A DNA stretch of 64,000 nt from Effrenium voratum (taxonomy: Eukaryota; Sar; Dinophyceae; Suessiales; Symbiodiniaceae): contig CAUJNA010000525.1 of NCBI GenBank assembly GCA_963377175.1, positions 1 through 64,000 on the forward strand. The letters run 5' to 3'. The position numbers and the translations under genes were made by a program. Below are positions 41,881 to 53,530 of the stretch, one piece after another (the stretch's first letter is position 1; the number at the start of each line of letters is the position of its first letter). The notes under the pieces are model-generated. The model saw only the letters and a program-made list of their open reading frames with translations, was not told the origin of the DNA and searched no databases.

Positions 41881-42739
41881 CCAAATGCCGGTAGCTCGCA
41901 AAGGAAAGGTCGGTGGGGGAAGCGGGCCCATGCGGGGCCGGGGCTTGGCTGCAGCTTGCAGGATTCTGCCTGCAGGTGGCCTCGACTGTGCCTCAACAGC
42001 CTGGTTGCACGTGTCCCGCTGAGGGGACTCCACAAGCACAAAACGGGGAGTCCGAGGAGGAAAGCGTATCCGGGGAAGCTAAGTCACGGTCCCTCCGAAA
42101 GCGTTTCACCACAGCAACTCTAGGTGTAAGGGCCGTACCGCCTGCCTGGGCCTCCTCATCGGACTCTGCTAGAAAAGCCATTCCAGCAGAAGTATGCAAA
42201 GCAAGAAGCCAGCCACAAAGCCTACCAAGGCTGCGGCCCGCGAAGCAAAAATATCGCGCGCAGGTAGAGGCGCTGCAAATATGGTTGGATTCCGCAACAC
42301 CGCCTGACCTTTGGCCAGGGCTGATCGTCTGCGCATACAATCAAGCAAAGCAAACCAATGTGCTGAGTTGAATGTAGCTAGGCAGTGTTGTCACAACCAA
42401 TAGCCATGGTCATGCAAAGCAAGCAAATCAAAGCGAAACTGGAAAAAGCAAAGCAAAGCGGTTGAAAAATGCAAGCTGGTCCAGTAAGCTAAGCATGTAT
42501 GCTGGCTGTTGCTTGAGCCCAAGTGGCGTATGTTGTCAAGTTGAAACAACAGTGAGTAAACACACTAACCGGAAATCGGCCTCCTTGTTGGCTCGAATAC
42601 GATGCCGGGCAGCCTACCACCGAAGGGGTAGAAAGCCCGGCCAGGGCGCCAAACAAAGAAAAGGGGGCCACCACCCCAAAGGACCGAGAACCTCACCCCC
42701 AGGAAGCAAGCGGCCCATTTGTCCAGTCGAACAAGTCTG

Positions 42740-43910
42740 ATGCCAACACCCGACTTTGCAGGTGCGGAGGAAACCTGAAATCTTGACCCAACTGTATCGC
42801 AAGATCCTAGTGCTTGCCACAGTATTCCCACAGAATTATACCTGACATCCATCAAGAGATGAAACTCCAGAGAGGTGTCATCACAAGGTGGCATGACCCG
42901 GAAGGTCAATGCCTGCATGGGGATACCATCTACACAAAGAGGTACCGAACAGCCAATTACTGAAGCATACTGAGTAGGGGTGTTCCCCCATGCACCATGA
43001 TGCCTTATCAGCAAAGCTCATCCACCGAGAAGCCATCAAGTGGTGGTACCGAAGTAATGCATACCAAACCGCCACTCCTGGACAGAATTCCCAATGATAA
43101 GCTCATGATTCACACGCCAATGGCCAACTCACTCATTCCAGCACTATGAGAGGCAATGGTAACCTCAACAAAAGGACCGGAAGTATACAGCAAGATGCCT
43201 GCCCATATGATGGGGGCTAGAGTCAAGCGCTGAAAATGCCGGTGCGTGGTCCATCAATCAAATGTGACAAGACCCAAGCAAGGCCAATGGTCACATCCCT
43301 GGTGCACCAAAGCACCAGTAGACCACGCCAGCATAGAAGAAGGGGAAACCAAAACTGCAAGGCACAAGCAAGGCAAAGTCGCCCTCCAGGTCACCATCTC
43401 CATAAGAAGGTACCATCAATGAATACCGTCTACATCCTGAATAGGGGTGCCCACCATACACCGAGATGCCTCCAGCACAGCTAATCCACTGAGAACCCAG
43501 CAAGTGGTGAATCTGAAGCAACGCACAACCAACCACCACTTCTGAAGAAAACGGACGTGGGCAAGCACGATCCTCACGCCCGCTGCCTACATACTCATTC
43601 AATCACAATGCAAAGCCGCGGGAGCCTCTACCAGTAGGACTTGGAGTATCAAGCAAGATACCGGCACATATGCTGAGGGCGAGGATCAAGTACTGGTGAA
43701 GCCAGTGCATGGTAATATCATTGTCCTTCATGGTCAGAGGTACAGCTCTTCCACACCACATCCAGAGGTGTACCTGATCATCAAAACAGGGTATTCTCCA
43801 ATTCAATTGCGACAAGATCCAAGCGAGGCCAGTGGTCACGTACACTGTGAAGCAGGGCGCAAGTGGATCAAGTCGAATGAAAACAAAGGGGACGGCAAAT
43901 ATGAAAAGGT
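42740..43910. repeat. Diverged tandem units of about 465-475 bp
   Basis: Matching strings recur in the same order: GAGTAGGGGTGTTCCCCCATGC near 42972 and GAATAGGGGTGCCCACC near 43438; CCGAGAAGCCATCAAGTGGTG near 43021 and TGAGAACCCAGCAAGTGGTG near 43489; and related pairs near 43190 and 43655. There is no coding sense; the open frames are short. Confidence 0.6.
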
Positions 43911-44364
43911 GTCACACCTCGCTAGACCGACACTTGACATAGGGTCTGAACGTAGCACAATTCAATGCATCACACTGTCAGGGCCACACCAGGCAGGTGG
44001 CTCTCTCCTGACCTCTCTCCGCAGAGGCCACGGACGGATGTACCAAGGCCAGGGAGGGTCGCCCAGCTCCGGGTTGTTGGCTTGAGCGAACGGACTCCCG
44101 GAAGGTCTCCCAGCCCATGCCGGCGGTGCCAGCCGGTAGTCCTCCTCGCTCACCGCTTTCCCCGCCAGCACGCTGTCGTAGCAGTGCTGCCTGATGGCCT
44201 GGGTTTCAGGGGGGGGTATGCGCTCTATGAGTTGCATGCCACCCCCCCCCGGCATCGTATGCGAGCTGTCTCCGATTAAAAAAAGATTGGTCCGAGCGTG
44301 CGAAACTGCTTGAGCCGCGCCGTCGCCTGTGCGTGCTTCGTTGTGCTGGTGGTGATTATGAAAC

Positions 44365-44853
44365 ATGCCGAGACTGCTGGAGCTGTTTTGCGGCAGAGCC
44401 TTCGAGGCGGCAGGCTGGGAAGTCGTCTCCCTGGACATCGTGTCGAAATTTGAGCCCACGATCCTGTGCGACATCCGGAGCTGGGACTACAAGCTGTTTC
44501 CGCCAGGGCACTTTGACATGGTCTGGGCCAGCCCGGTCTGCACGGAGCACAGCCGAGCTCTGACGATGCGCCCTCGACGACTCGAGGAGGGCGACGCGCT
44601 GGTGCTCAGAGCCCTTGAGATCATGGCGCACTTCGACCCGCTCATGTGGGTCATCAAGAATCCGGCCACCGGGCTGCTGAAGACCCGACCGTTCATGGAG
44701 CGCCTGCCCTGGGTGGACATTACCTACTGGGAGGCCCGGCTGTGGACCAACATGCGCTGGAGGGCTGTGCGGAGCGGCTGCCGGTGCGAGGCGTGGGAAG
44801 ACGGGAGGCGTCTGAGGGGCGCGGGGGCCTCGACTCATGGGGGGCCAGCGTGA
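44365..44853 (+). CDS. Small C5 cytosine DNA methyltransferase-like protein
   Basis: ATG at 44365 (MPRLLELFCGRAFEAAG) gives the AdoMet-binding motif I at residues 4-10. Then come DMVWASPVCTEHSRA (residues 51-65), with the catalytic Cys motif IV (PVC where PPC is usual), and WVIKNPATGLLKT (from about 95), the motif VI slot with KNP for ENP. LWTN near 131 matches a region seen in related algal proteins. The frame ends at 44853. A neighbouring frame continues with SRELLYSIPTALCEEI to a stop at 44961, which looks like the lost C-terminal helix, so one frameshift probably removed it. The protein is short for the family and lacks an obvious target-recognition domain. Whether it is active is uncertain. 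Confidence 0.65.
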   Translation: MPRLLELFCGRAFEAAGWEVVSLDIVSKFEPTILCDIRSWDYKLFPPGHFDMVWASPVCTEHSRALTMRPRRLEEGDALVLRALEIMAHFDPLMWVIKNPATGLLKTRPFMERLPWVDITYWEARLWTNMRWRAVRSGCRCEAWEDGRRLRGAGASTHGGPA

Positions 44854-45082
44854 GAGGGTCAGAGGGCAGTCGCGCGAGCTGCTTTACAGCATTCCTACGG
44901 CGCTGTGCGAGGAGATTGCCTACAACTCGGTAACACTCATCGATCAATCTACCAGGCCCTAAGCGTCCGCTTACTTTGCCACCTCCGCTTGCACCGAGCA
45001 TGAACACAACAAGATGCAGGTCCTGCCGATCCAGATCTCGTTCTCGACGTAATGCCCGCAAAGATCATGTTCGCCGCTCTAC

Positions 45083-45430
45083 ATGGACCGCGCGCACGTC
45101 AAGCTGTCACCCGGGCCAACACACATCACTCATATCTTGGGAAGGTCTCCTACACCGTCGCCGCTGCCATCCTCCGATGACATAGAATCTCATCCTGATG
45201 CTGCACCAGTACACCCTGAGCTCGATCGTGACGAAGATCCTCTTCTGCCCCCAGCTATCCCACCAGCTGCGCCAACCCCAGTGCAGCCCTGTACATTGAT
45301 TCAAACGTTCAATGTACACATGGACGTCCAGCTTGGTTTTAAAATCGCTGGCGTCCAGATTTGGCACCAGGAGAATGTGGTGCGTTTGGCGTGGTCCATC
45401 TACCAGCAGTTGACCAACAACGAGCTCTGA
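45083..45430 (+). CDS. Hypothetical protein, 115 aa
   Basis: ATG at 45083 (MDRAHVKLSPGPTHIT). It has a Pro-rich middle and then LGFKIAGVQIWHQENVVRL near the end. No family is recognised. It lies 122 bp after the lost C-terminal part of the methyltransferase. Confidence 0.3.
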   Translation: MDRAHVKLSPGPTHITHILGRSPTPSPLPSSDDIESHPDAAPVHPELDRDEDPLLPPAIPPAAPTPVQPCTLIQTFNVHMDVQLGFKIAGVQIWHQENVVRLAWSIYQQLTNNEL

Positions 45431-48272
45431 GTACGCGGGTAGCACGTGACTCATGGAGTATGCTTGAGTAAACAGACATTCATTCATTAATGTTAGTCCT
45501 TTAGCCGTCTTGTGTTGCTGGCGTTGTCTAAGTGATGGTCTGTCCTGCAGTCTTCACATTTCAGTTGCGTATCGCATTCCATACTTTCTGCCATGTCGCG
45601 CGGTGAGCCCTTTGTGGAGCACTATCGCATACCGGATGACCATGAGCGAACAGAATGGGTGAGAGAAAACCTTCCACATCTGTGGGCCAAATGGGACAAG
45701 GATCAGGATGCTCTGCTTTCTCACTCTCTTGTTTATCGCCAGTGGAGGATAGTGAGCTGGAGACAGATGGCTGCCTCTTTGAGTCCTACGGCTACACTTG
45801 GATGACCATGCGCCCATTACCGCGAGTGCACCGTCGGGTGGCAATGTCTCTGTCCACCAACGGCCACTTGGAGGGTTGGTGCTCCTCACGCGGTTGGAAA
45901 ACAGCCCCCTTCGAGGGTGTGTGTGTGTGTGTGCTGAGTCCCAGATTTACCTGGGACCACCTTTCTGTTCAAGCAGGGGGCACGGCGCCTGATGTCCAAG
46001 CCGTGCCAACGAAGCTACGGAAATCGGGTGGATGAGATGCTGGACGCGGCATCTTGTACCTGCCAATGAGCCAATCTATTTGGTTTGTTGTGCTGTTGAT
46101 TCACAAAGGCCAATCGGCTCCTATGTATGATGCGTTTCGCTGTCTGTTTCAGACTACACGTCAGTTTGTTGCGAATCTGCCCCTGCCCTTTTTGCTTGAA
46201 TTGCTTGAACTTCATGTTCGCCCCTCGTGGGATTTAAGTGTGTGTGTATGTTGCGCTTGTAGACCCAAAAGTTCTTTTTGGGTTTTGCACACGTTTGATG
46301 TGGGTTTCTTGTTCTTGGTGTTCGAGTTCTTTCTGCTGCGCGACATGGAGTCATGCATTTGTCTGCAGCCAACTCTTGCACGGGCAGGACAAGCAAAGAA
46401 GGCCCAAACAACAAAGTCGGACAAATTTGCGTAGGAAGTGTTCAGCTGCGTTTGCGAAGCAATGTCAAGCTTCCTCTGTCTTTCCTGCTAATCAGACTGT
46501 GACATGGCCCCCAGAGGCTTGCAGCATGTCAGGTTTAAACTGTTAACTCAAAAATCTGAAAAAGACATGCAGAGCAATGGCTCGACCACCTTCGTGCCAA
46601 GGCAAGTCCGCGGGTGCCACGCAGGTTCGTTGTTTACACAAAGCAGTTGACCTTGTCAGATTATCAAATTTAATCATTTTTGAGGCTCAAATTAGCTTTT
46701 GGCCCGTCACTCAGCAGGTCTTGGAAATCTTGAGACGCCGGCCAGGGGACGGCCAGTGGGCCTTGCCAAAGAGGTGCCTGCTGAGCAACCAGTGCCGTGG
46801 CGAGCATTGTGCAATCTTCGTGTGCGAATTGTTCTTTTCTCAGCAGACAGTTTTGTTTTCATTCCTTTTCAAGCCCATCCAAAGGGGGCACAGCCTCAGA
46901 AAAAGACAAAGGCGCACCCAAATATGAAGAATGGCCGGAGGCGACTCGCAGCTCACCAGCAAGTCCACCGGCGCGTTCTCTGGTGCTTTGGCGACGCATG
47001 GATTTGGTGGAAGTTTCTAAGAAGGTTCCTTTCACACGTCCCTGGAAAACGATTTGTACTTGGGTCGCTTTCATTATTTTTGTGCAGACCCAGGCTTTGA
47101 AACCTGATGAAGTTACGGACAAGTCCCGGCTGTGAATAGGAGCACATATCCGCCCTTTTGACTCAAATGGTTTTGATTGAGACATTGCCTTGGCCGAGGC
47201 TTCTGACCTTCGTCAATTCTCGATGATTCTGCAGGCTGGGAGGGTTTCAATATTCAAGGGGTCGAAAGGACAACCATATGTGTAGCATCCCATCGAACTC
47301 ATTTGCTAGAACACAACCTAAAGTATCGTTCAAGAGGATTTCTTTTTGAGCTTCGAGCGGCTTTTCTGGGAGCTGGCCCTGAATTTTTTAGAGGGGACCC
47401 TCCCAAATTCTTGGCAGTGGCTAAATTATGTTTTGTATGTCTGCCAAAGGTTCCTTGCCACTCCAAAAGTAGGGGACCTTGTTTTGAGGGAGACCTTCTT
47501 GTTCGCTCCCAGCGGGGGAAATCGAACTGAGGAGTCCCCGGAAGCGGATCTGAGCAGCTCCCTGGCATGCAGTGGCGCCGGCTGAGTCAGGGTCTTCAAA
47601 TCAGCCTCCCTCCGAATTTCTAGGGGTGCCTTCCCCAGTCTTTCCGGATCCAGTTGTTGGAAAGAACAATGGTTTAAAAGAATGGGACTCAACTCCATAG
47701 AGAATTTGGTTCCCAAATGACGGATGAATAAACTTGGGGGTGGAACCCGGACAGACATTTCTTGTGGGCCTACTTTTGCGGGGGTTCTTATTGGGCACCT
47801 CAGCTGAAGAGAAATGGGGCCCCGGGCATGTGAGTGGCAGCACAGTACTCTCAAAATTGGGTTACACGAAGTGATGTCCACCAAAAGGTAACAGTCGTGG
47901 CTCATACCCACATGGGCGTCTTTTTCTGTATTTGGCAAAGGGTTCTTTGGAAGAACGGGATGCTCTGCTTGCCCAGCTCGGCACAGCCCAGCTCTCAGCT
48001 CTGCGCAGCCTTCAACTTCTATCTTCTGGGCGCCGGCGAGCGCTGGTGCTGGATGCTGGCAGGTGTGAAGCTGGCCAACGAACCCTCTGTGTGCGTGTTG
48101 AAGCGTAGCTCCCTGCAAGATTTCGGCTTTCCTGGCTCGGGTTGCTGTGGCGCTTGTCTCGTGGTTTGCGCGGCTTCCGCTTTGCGCATATGTGCTGCGT
48201 CGCAACTTTGCTCTGTGCAGCTCCGCTTTGCGCAGCTCCGCTTTGCCTAACCAGTGCAGCTTTGCTCCCCGT
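45431..48272. other. No convincing gene
   Basis: Short open frames occur on both strands (for example MSRGEPFVEHYRIPDDHE from 45593, 70 codons) without recognisable domains. A (GT)n microsatellite lies at 45917-45934. Confidence 0.5.
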
Positions 48273-48811
48273 GTCAGCATCGCCTTGCTGCAGGGCACGC
48301 GTCAACATAGCCTTGCTGCACGGTGCGTTTCAGCGTAGCTTTGCGTCGCCGCGCGTCTCAGCAGCATTTGCGTTGTTGCGCAGCGCGTCTCAGCATAGCC
48401 GTGCTGGGCAGCGCGTCTCAACAACATGGTCTTGCCACACAGCCTTGGCAACATAGCCTGGCTGCACAGCGCATTTTAACATAGCCTTGCTTCGCAGTGC
48501 TTCTCAACATAGCCTTGCTTCGCATCTCAACCTCGCCTTGCTGCACGGCGCAAGAAGATTCTCAGTGACAAGAACCCTCAGAATGGGTTGCTACCTTCAA
48601 TTTCCCCTTGAACCACGCTAAAAAGGGCACGACTACACCCTGCGTTCCCAAAAGCACATATCCAAAAGAAAGCCTACTCGCACCCCAACGAGAGCTGCGG
48701 AGAAAGGGCTAAGTTCAGTGTGCAGCAAAGCTACGTTGAGATGCGCTATGTTGAGATGCGCGGTGAAGCAAGGCTATGTTGAGATGTGCTGCAAAGCAAG
48801 GATGTGTTGAG
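48273..48811. repeat. About 35-bp minisatellite with an inverted counterpart
   Basis: From 48273 to 48550 the unit (GCGTCTCAACATAGCCTTGCTGCACAGC plus variants) is repeated about eight times, recognisable by CAACATAGCCTTGCT. Between 48721 and 48811 its reverse complement (AAGCTACGTTGAGATG, AAGGCTATGTTGAGATG) is repeated three or four times. A spacer of about 170 bp separates them. Confidence 0.75.
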
Positions 48812-51137
48812 CCTCTTCGTGTGCTGACTCTTGGTGGACTCCCGAGACAACCCAAAAACAAAGGGACACAGGTCACTATGTGTTCAATGGAGCAATCCAG
48901 GCCGATTCGGGTAGGTGGTTGCTGGCAGAGTCATTGACAAAGGGGTGCGAAGCGGTTGTGAATCTCAATAAGGAACGTGGTTTCCAATCAAAATGATGCC
49001 CAGCAAGGATCCCAAATTGAATTTCACGCCCAAGATGGATCGATTTCTATTTCCCACAACAGCTGTCCGCCAACTTTCAGTGGATCGCTTTTTCCTTCTC
49101 TTGGTTGGGACTTGCCCCGAATGGGCCAAACCCATGCCCAGCGCAGCTTGCCTTGAGTCGGCGCGTTGTGAGCTCCTTGCCATTGGCCTGGTTTGCTTTG
49201 CCAGGTGCGAATAAAAGCTTCGATGCGCAGCTGCCTCGGGCATGGAAAGCTAGGGGCGCTCTAGGGAAGGAATCCCCCCCCCTCCCAGTGCTTCTTCATG
49301 TGTCTCAGCCACGCGTTCATCCTGGGTTCTCAACAGTGAGGAAGTTTGAGTGGGGATTTGGAGTTTGTTCCAACTGCAGACATTCCGAACCATGTTTTTC
49401 TTTTGGATTGTCTATGTAATGGAAATGCACAAGCTCTCCTCGCACGTACCCGTGTCTCACTTGCGCGGGCCGTCATTGGCAATTGTAGTGATGGAGAGAA
49501 TCCATGCGCGGGTGGGATGAATGAACCGTGGCACAAACCTGTCAGCTGGAAATGACCCACAATCAAAACCCGGGTAGATGAAGGTTAGTAAGGGACAATC
49601 CCAGCCATAAATGGTTGCGGCCGGTTCATCATTCTTGTACCAGGTTTTGATTCTGACTCAAATGGATTTTGCTCACACTGTGTGAGCTTCCCTGTTCGTC
49701 CCAGGCCTCGGCGATTGGGCGGAGGCCAGGAGCCAAACGGAAATCTCAGCTCAGGCTGTGCTTTGGGTCCGGATGCATGGTACAGATTTGTTAGGACGGC
49801 TCCAGGCCGGCTCCAGGCCGGAGCTATCCTTACCCCAACCAAAATGGGAAGAGGCCACAGTATTTCTGGACTGTTCTTGGGCCTGACATATCACCGGTTT
49901 CCATGAGCACATTGACAGATAGAAGCGCAGCAAGACTCGAAGCAGCCAAGACAGACTCGAAATCGAGACACTCTGCGTGAAGTAGGCGAAAATTCCAAAC
50001 CAACATATTTGTTTGGAAAGAGCTGTTGAAGAGCCCTGGCAGATGTTTGGTTTTCTGGTTTCCCTTTCAACCACCCTGCTCCAAGGGTACCGGCTCAACA
50101 CACGACACGTCCGTTTAATATGTCGGACATCTGCTTGCTGGGCACTTTTGTGACCCCCGTCAAACTAGCGAGGAGCCGACACAAACGAACACATTTGGTT
50201 TCAGTTTTAACGCCATCCCAACAAAGGTGACCCCTAGCCTTTGGCCCCTTTGGAGGTTTCTCAGAGACGACAAACAAATCTCGCGGCTTCACCCGCAAGT
50301 GTGCAGGCGTCAGCGGCGAGGTGCTGAGAGAGATCAAGCAGCTGCGTGCCTGGGCCCCAGGGGGCCCTCGGGCTTTGGGAGCTCCGGAACGGACAGGGTA
50401 TTTTTTTCAGCTTTGGTTCCCCCCATCCCCCAACCCATCGCCTTGTTTTTCAGACTTCTTTCAGACTTCTTGGTGCTGAATGGAAATTTCTGTTGCAAAC
50501 AGACAGTACTTTCTCTCCTGCTGGCTTAACAGGGACATGAATTGTCCCGGCTTGTTCCCCTTTTTTCCACCCCTTTTCTCTTGTGCAGTGGGGAGGAACA
50601 AAACCTGTTGAACCCTGACCGGTTTGGTGAATCCCCTCCGTCAAGTTTATACAAAACCGCTGGAATGCCGTCGAGGCCTTGAGAACAAGCTGGGAAGCGA
50701 ACAGCTCGGCAACTTGAGATTTTTATAACAGAGCGGTTTGAATTTTAAAACGCAACTGCACTGGATTGCTTGAGCGGTTGTGTGATTGTGATCACCTTGA
50801 AACTCATGCAGATCACCGATGCTTTCGGCTGTAAGGGTGGTGAGGGTGGGTGCCCTGTTTTAATCCACAGTCTTTTGGGAAACCGCTCATGGGCAACTGC
50901 TTGCGCCGTGCTCGTGCTCGATCAGATCGTGCACTGTTGCGGTGGGTCCGCCTGATCAGGACCCTGAAACGGTTGCGTCGCTTGCAGCGGCTTTTCCATC
51001 ATAGTGGGTTGCGGTTGCAGCGTGTCCAACGGCGGTTGCTGAACCGTCTCAGCCGGCATTTGCGCTAGACTGTGGTGGTTGTACATGACTTGCTTGTGAC
51101 CTTTTTGCATTGCATTTGCCAGGGGGTTACACGGGCA
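48812..51137. other. No convincing gene; probable left flank of copy A
   Basis: There are scattered short frames only. If copy A has a terminal repeat or promoter it should lie in the right part of this region, but none was identified by eye. Confidence 0.45.
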
Positions 51138-53126
51138 ATGTGTGACAGCTTTACAACAGGGACAGAGCCTTTTGACAAGTCTTTTTCAGAAGTGAAAGGC
51201 CTCAGAAAAAGATGGGCTGGCGGCGGATGGAAACATGTTCAGGATTCATCCGTAGAAGACGCCCCCTCTCAGGGGTCGTGCAGAAATGATCCAAGTGTGG
51301 TGCCCTCTCCAGGCGGAGCAGTGCTACAGGACGCGGGCCAGGTTTGCAAACTAGAGATTCTTGACCCAGAGCAGAACGAAAGTGTTTGGAAGCGGCAAGC
51401 GATAGCTGACCAGTGCCAGCACAGCAGAATGAATCTGCAGCGCCTTCCTTGGGAAGAAGGTGAGGGTAAGTTGCTCTTTTCAGCAGCTGGCGCATCCCGG
51501 GCAGATATACCGGGCCTGGAGACTGTGTTGGATTTGGGCCCTACCAAAAGAGGACTTAGCGAAGTGCTAAACTCGACCATTGTGCAAGGACGGCTGTGTG
51601 AGCCACCAATTGCAAAGCAGAGCCAACGAGGCTTGTCTAAAGTCAAACAAATGCGCTTTGAGCAGCCAGACGAGGACATCCGTAGGCTTGCCTTGAACAG
51701 GTTGAGAGGCATGATCATGCACGACCCGCCAGCCACTACGCTTGGTTCTAGCCTTGTTAACTTGGCAGGCGAGGATTGTGACAGACGCGTCATAAGCCAA
51801 TCCTTTCATGACTGCTTCAGGGCTAAAGCCACGTCCACTCTGCAAAAGCGCGCTGGCTCTTTGGTAAAGTTCTTCTGGTGGGCTAAATCAAATGGTGTCA
51901 TGCCATTGCGGTTCAGTGAGGCGGACTTGTATGCTTACCTGTGCCATCTCAGGTCATCAAAGGCAGGGGCATCAGCTTTGCAGCACACGCTTGAAGCATT
52001 AGGTTTCCTTGATGGGACGGCCGAGTTCGTGCATGTGGACTTGAACCGAACAATTTCGGGTCGATGCAAGGGGGCAGCCAGAGATTCTTTCCTCACCAAG
52101 GAACCGCTCAAGCAGAAGGATCCCTTGCTCTTGGTTCAGGTGCGAGCGTTGGAGGAGCTGTGCATGACGGCCTCTGCCCGCGATGTTTGCATTTTAGGCC
52201 AGCTGCTTTTCTGTGTTCATGCGTGTTGCAGGTGGAAGGACTCCCAACGGATTCGAAGCTTGTCTAGGGATTCCAACCGGGACGTAACGCTAGTGTTTGC
52301 CGAGGCACTCAAGTCCAAGACCACTCTGACAGCAGATTCCCAGTCGAGGTTTTTGCCCTATGTGGCCTTGGGCACCGGGGTCACATTTGCAGATTGGTCG
52401 GATGTGTGGCTGCAAGCAAGAGAATCTGAAGGTCTCTCATTCGGCGCTTTTGCATTACCTAGCTACAGCGAGCGTGAGTGTGCTTGGATCGAGGCGCCCA
52501 TGAGCTCATCAGAAGCAACGGTGTGGCTCAGGGAATTCCTCGAGATTGCTGGCACACTCCCGGAAGGTTTGAGCCGTGTGGGCTCGCACTCCTGCAAAAG
52601 CACGGTGTTGACTTGGGCAGGCAGATCAACTCACATAAAATTTTCGCCAAACGAGCGGAGACTCTTGGGGCATCACATGAGCCCGGGCGACAAAAGTATG
52701 TTGACCTATAGTCGAGAAGCCTATACCTCCTTGTACGGGAAAGTTCTTGCTCTTTTCAGGTCCATCGAGAGTGGCGCTTTCGAACCTGACAGGACAGCCG
52801 TGGCCCGGGTGCTCGCATGTGCAGATGCGATTTGCCAAGGGGACTTGGAAGGACAGGGACCGGACCGTGCGGACCAACCGGACGCGGACTCGGACAGTGA
52901 CACCAGCCAAGCATCTTCTGCCGAAGTGTTGGTGCATGCGGAGCAGGTGCCGCATGACCGCGTGCCTCTGCCGAAGGCCCGGGATCGTGAGTGGGTTCCG
53001 GACCAATGTGTCATCCATAAGATCTCGGGCGTGGCGCACATAGTCCGATGTGAGAAATTCCTCAAATGCGGCAGGCTCCTATCGCGGAATTTTGATGCAG
53101 TGCCAGTTGATTTTCCCGAGCCTTGA
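51138..53126 (+). CDS. Tyrosine recombinase, copy A
   Basis: ATG at 51138 (MCDSFTTGTEPFDKS) was chosen; the frame opens earlier at 51072, but copy B aligns from here (KGLRKRW against RGIRKRW). The protein has a variable N-terminus, then a core-binding region near TLQKRAGSLVKFFWWAKSNG. The catalytic domain has CCRWKDSQRI (box I Arg), HSCKSTVLTWAGR (box II), RRLLGHH and LTYSREAY (Tyr). The frame stops with TGA at 53124. The next codons, in the same frame, read ELDHCAQCSRSLV and TAG, matching the end of YR B (DLEECMQCNRA). The real protein may extend to 53168 if the TGA is read through, or the copy may have lost its tail by mutation. Confidence 0.8.
   Translation: MCDSFTTGTEPFDKSFSEVKGLRKRWAGGGWKHVQDSSVEDAPSQGSCRNDPSVVPSPGGAVLQDAGQVCKLEILDPEQNESVWKRQAIADQCQHSRMNLQRLPWEEGEGKLLFSAAGASRADIPGLETVLDLGPTKRGLSEVLNSTIVQGRLCEPPIAKQSQRGLSKVKQMRFEQPDEDIRRLALNRLRGMIMHDPPATTLGSSLVNLAGEDCDRRVISQSFHDCFRAKATSTLQKRAGSLVKFFWWAKSNGVMPLRFSEADLYAYLCHLRSSKAGASALQHTLEALGFLDGTAEFVHVDLNRTISGRCKGAARDSFLTKEPLKQKDPLLLVQVRALEELCMTASARDVCILGQLLFCVHACCRWKDSQRIRSLSRDSNRDVTLVFAEALKSKTTLTADSQSRFLPYVALGTGVTFADWSDVWLQARESEGLSFGAFALPSYSERECAWIEAPMSSSEATVWLREFLEIAGTLPEGLSRVGSHSCKSTVLTWAGRSTHIKFSPNERRLLGHHMSPGDKSMLTYSREAYTSLYGKVLALFRSIESGAFEPDRTAVARVLACADAICQGDLEGQGPDRADQPDADSDSDTSQASSAEVLVHAEQVPHDRVPLPKARDREWVPDQCVIHKISGVAHIVRCEKFLKCGRLLSRNFDAVPVDFPEP
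53124..53126 (+). other. In-frame UGA before the conserved CxxC tail of YR A
   Basis: Codons after the TGA: GAG TTG GAC CAC TGT GCG CAG TGC, aligned with the C-terminus of YR B, which has no stop at this place. Confidence 0.6.
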
Positions 53127-53530
53127 GAGTTGGACCACTGTGCGCAGTGCAGCAGATCTCTCGTGTAGGCAAAGTTGCAGGTTACCAGATTGGGACAGCC
53201 CGGGCAAAAGGAGCGGAGCTCCGATCGTCGGCGGGTATGTCCTTGGGGGACGAAGGTGAAGGGCGAAGTGATCTTTTGCTCGAGGGCGAATGTGGAACGT
53301 AAACCGCAGCGCTGGATCGAGTGTTTTGGATCACTTACCCCTTTCGTTGCCTTCCCCCCCTTGGCTGGTAAACCTCATCAAGCTGTGTGTAACACTGGAA
53401 CACCGCGAAACCGTTGCCAGAGACGATCACCAGTGTTTCCAGACAAACAAAAACAAACAGGCCAGGCCCCTCCTAAGAAGGTTGATGGAAACGTGACCCA
53501 TTAGTATCTGACCTGTTTGCCCGTCTAGCC

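Noticed and set aside
48142..48456. Cys/Ala-rich frame as a secreted peptide gene
   Set aside because: It is generated by the minisatellite unit and changes character when the repeat ends.
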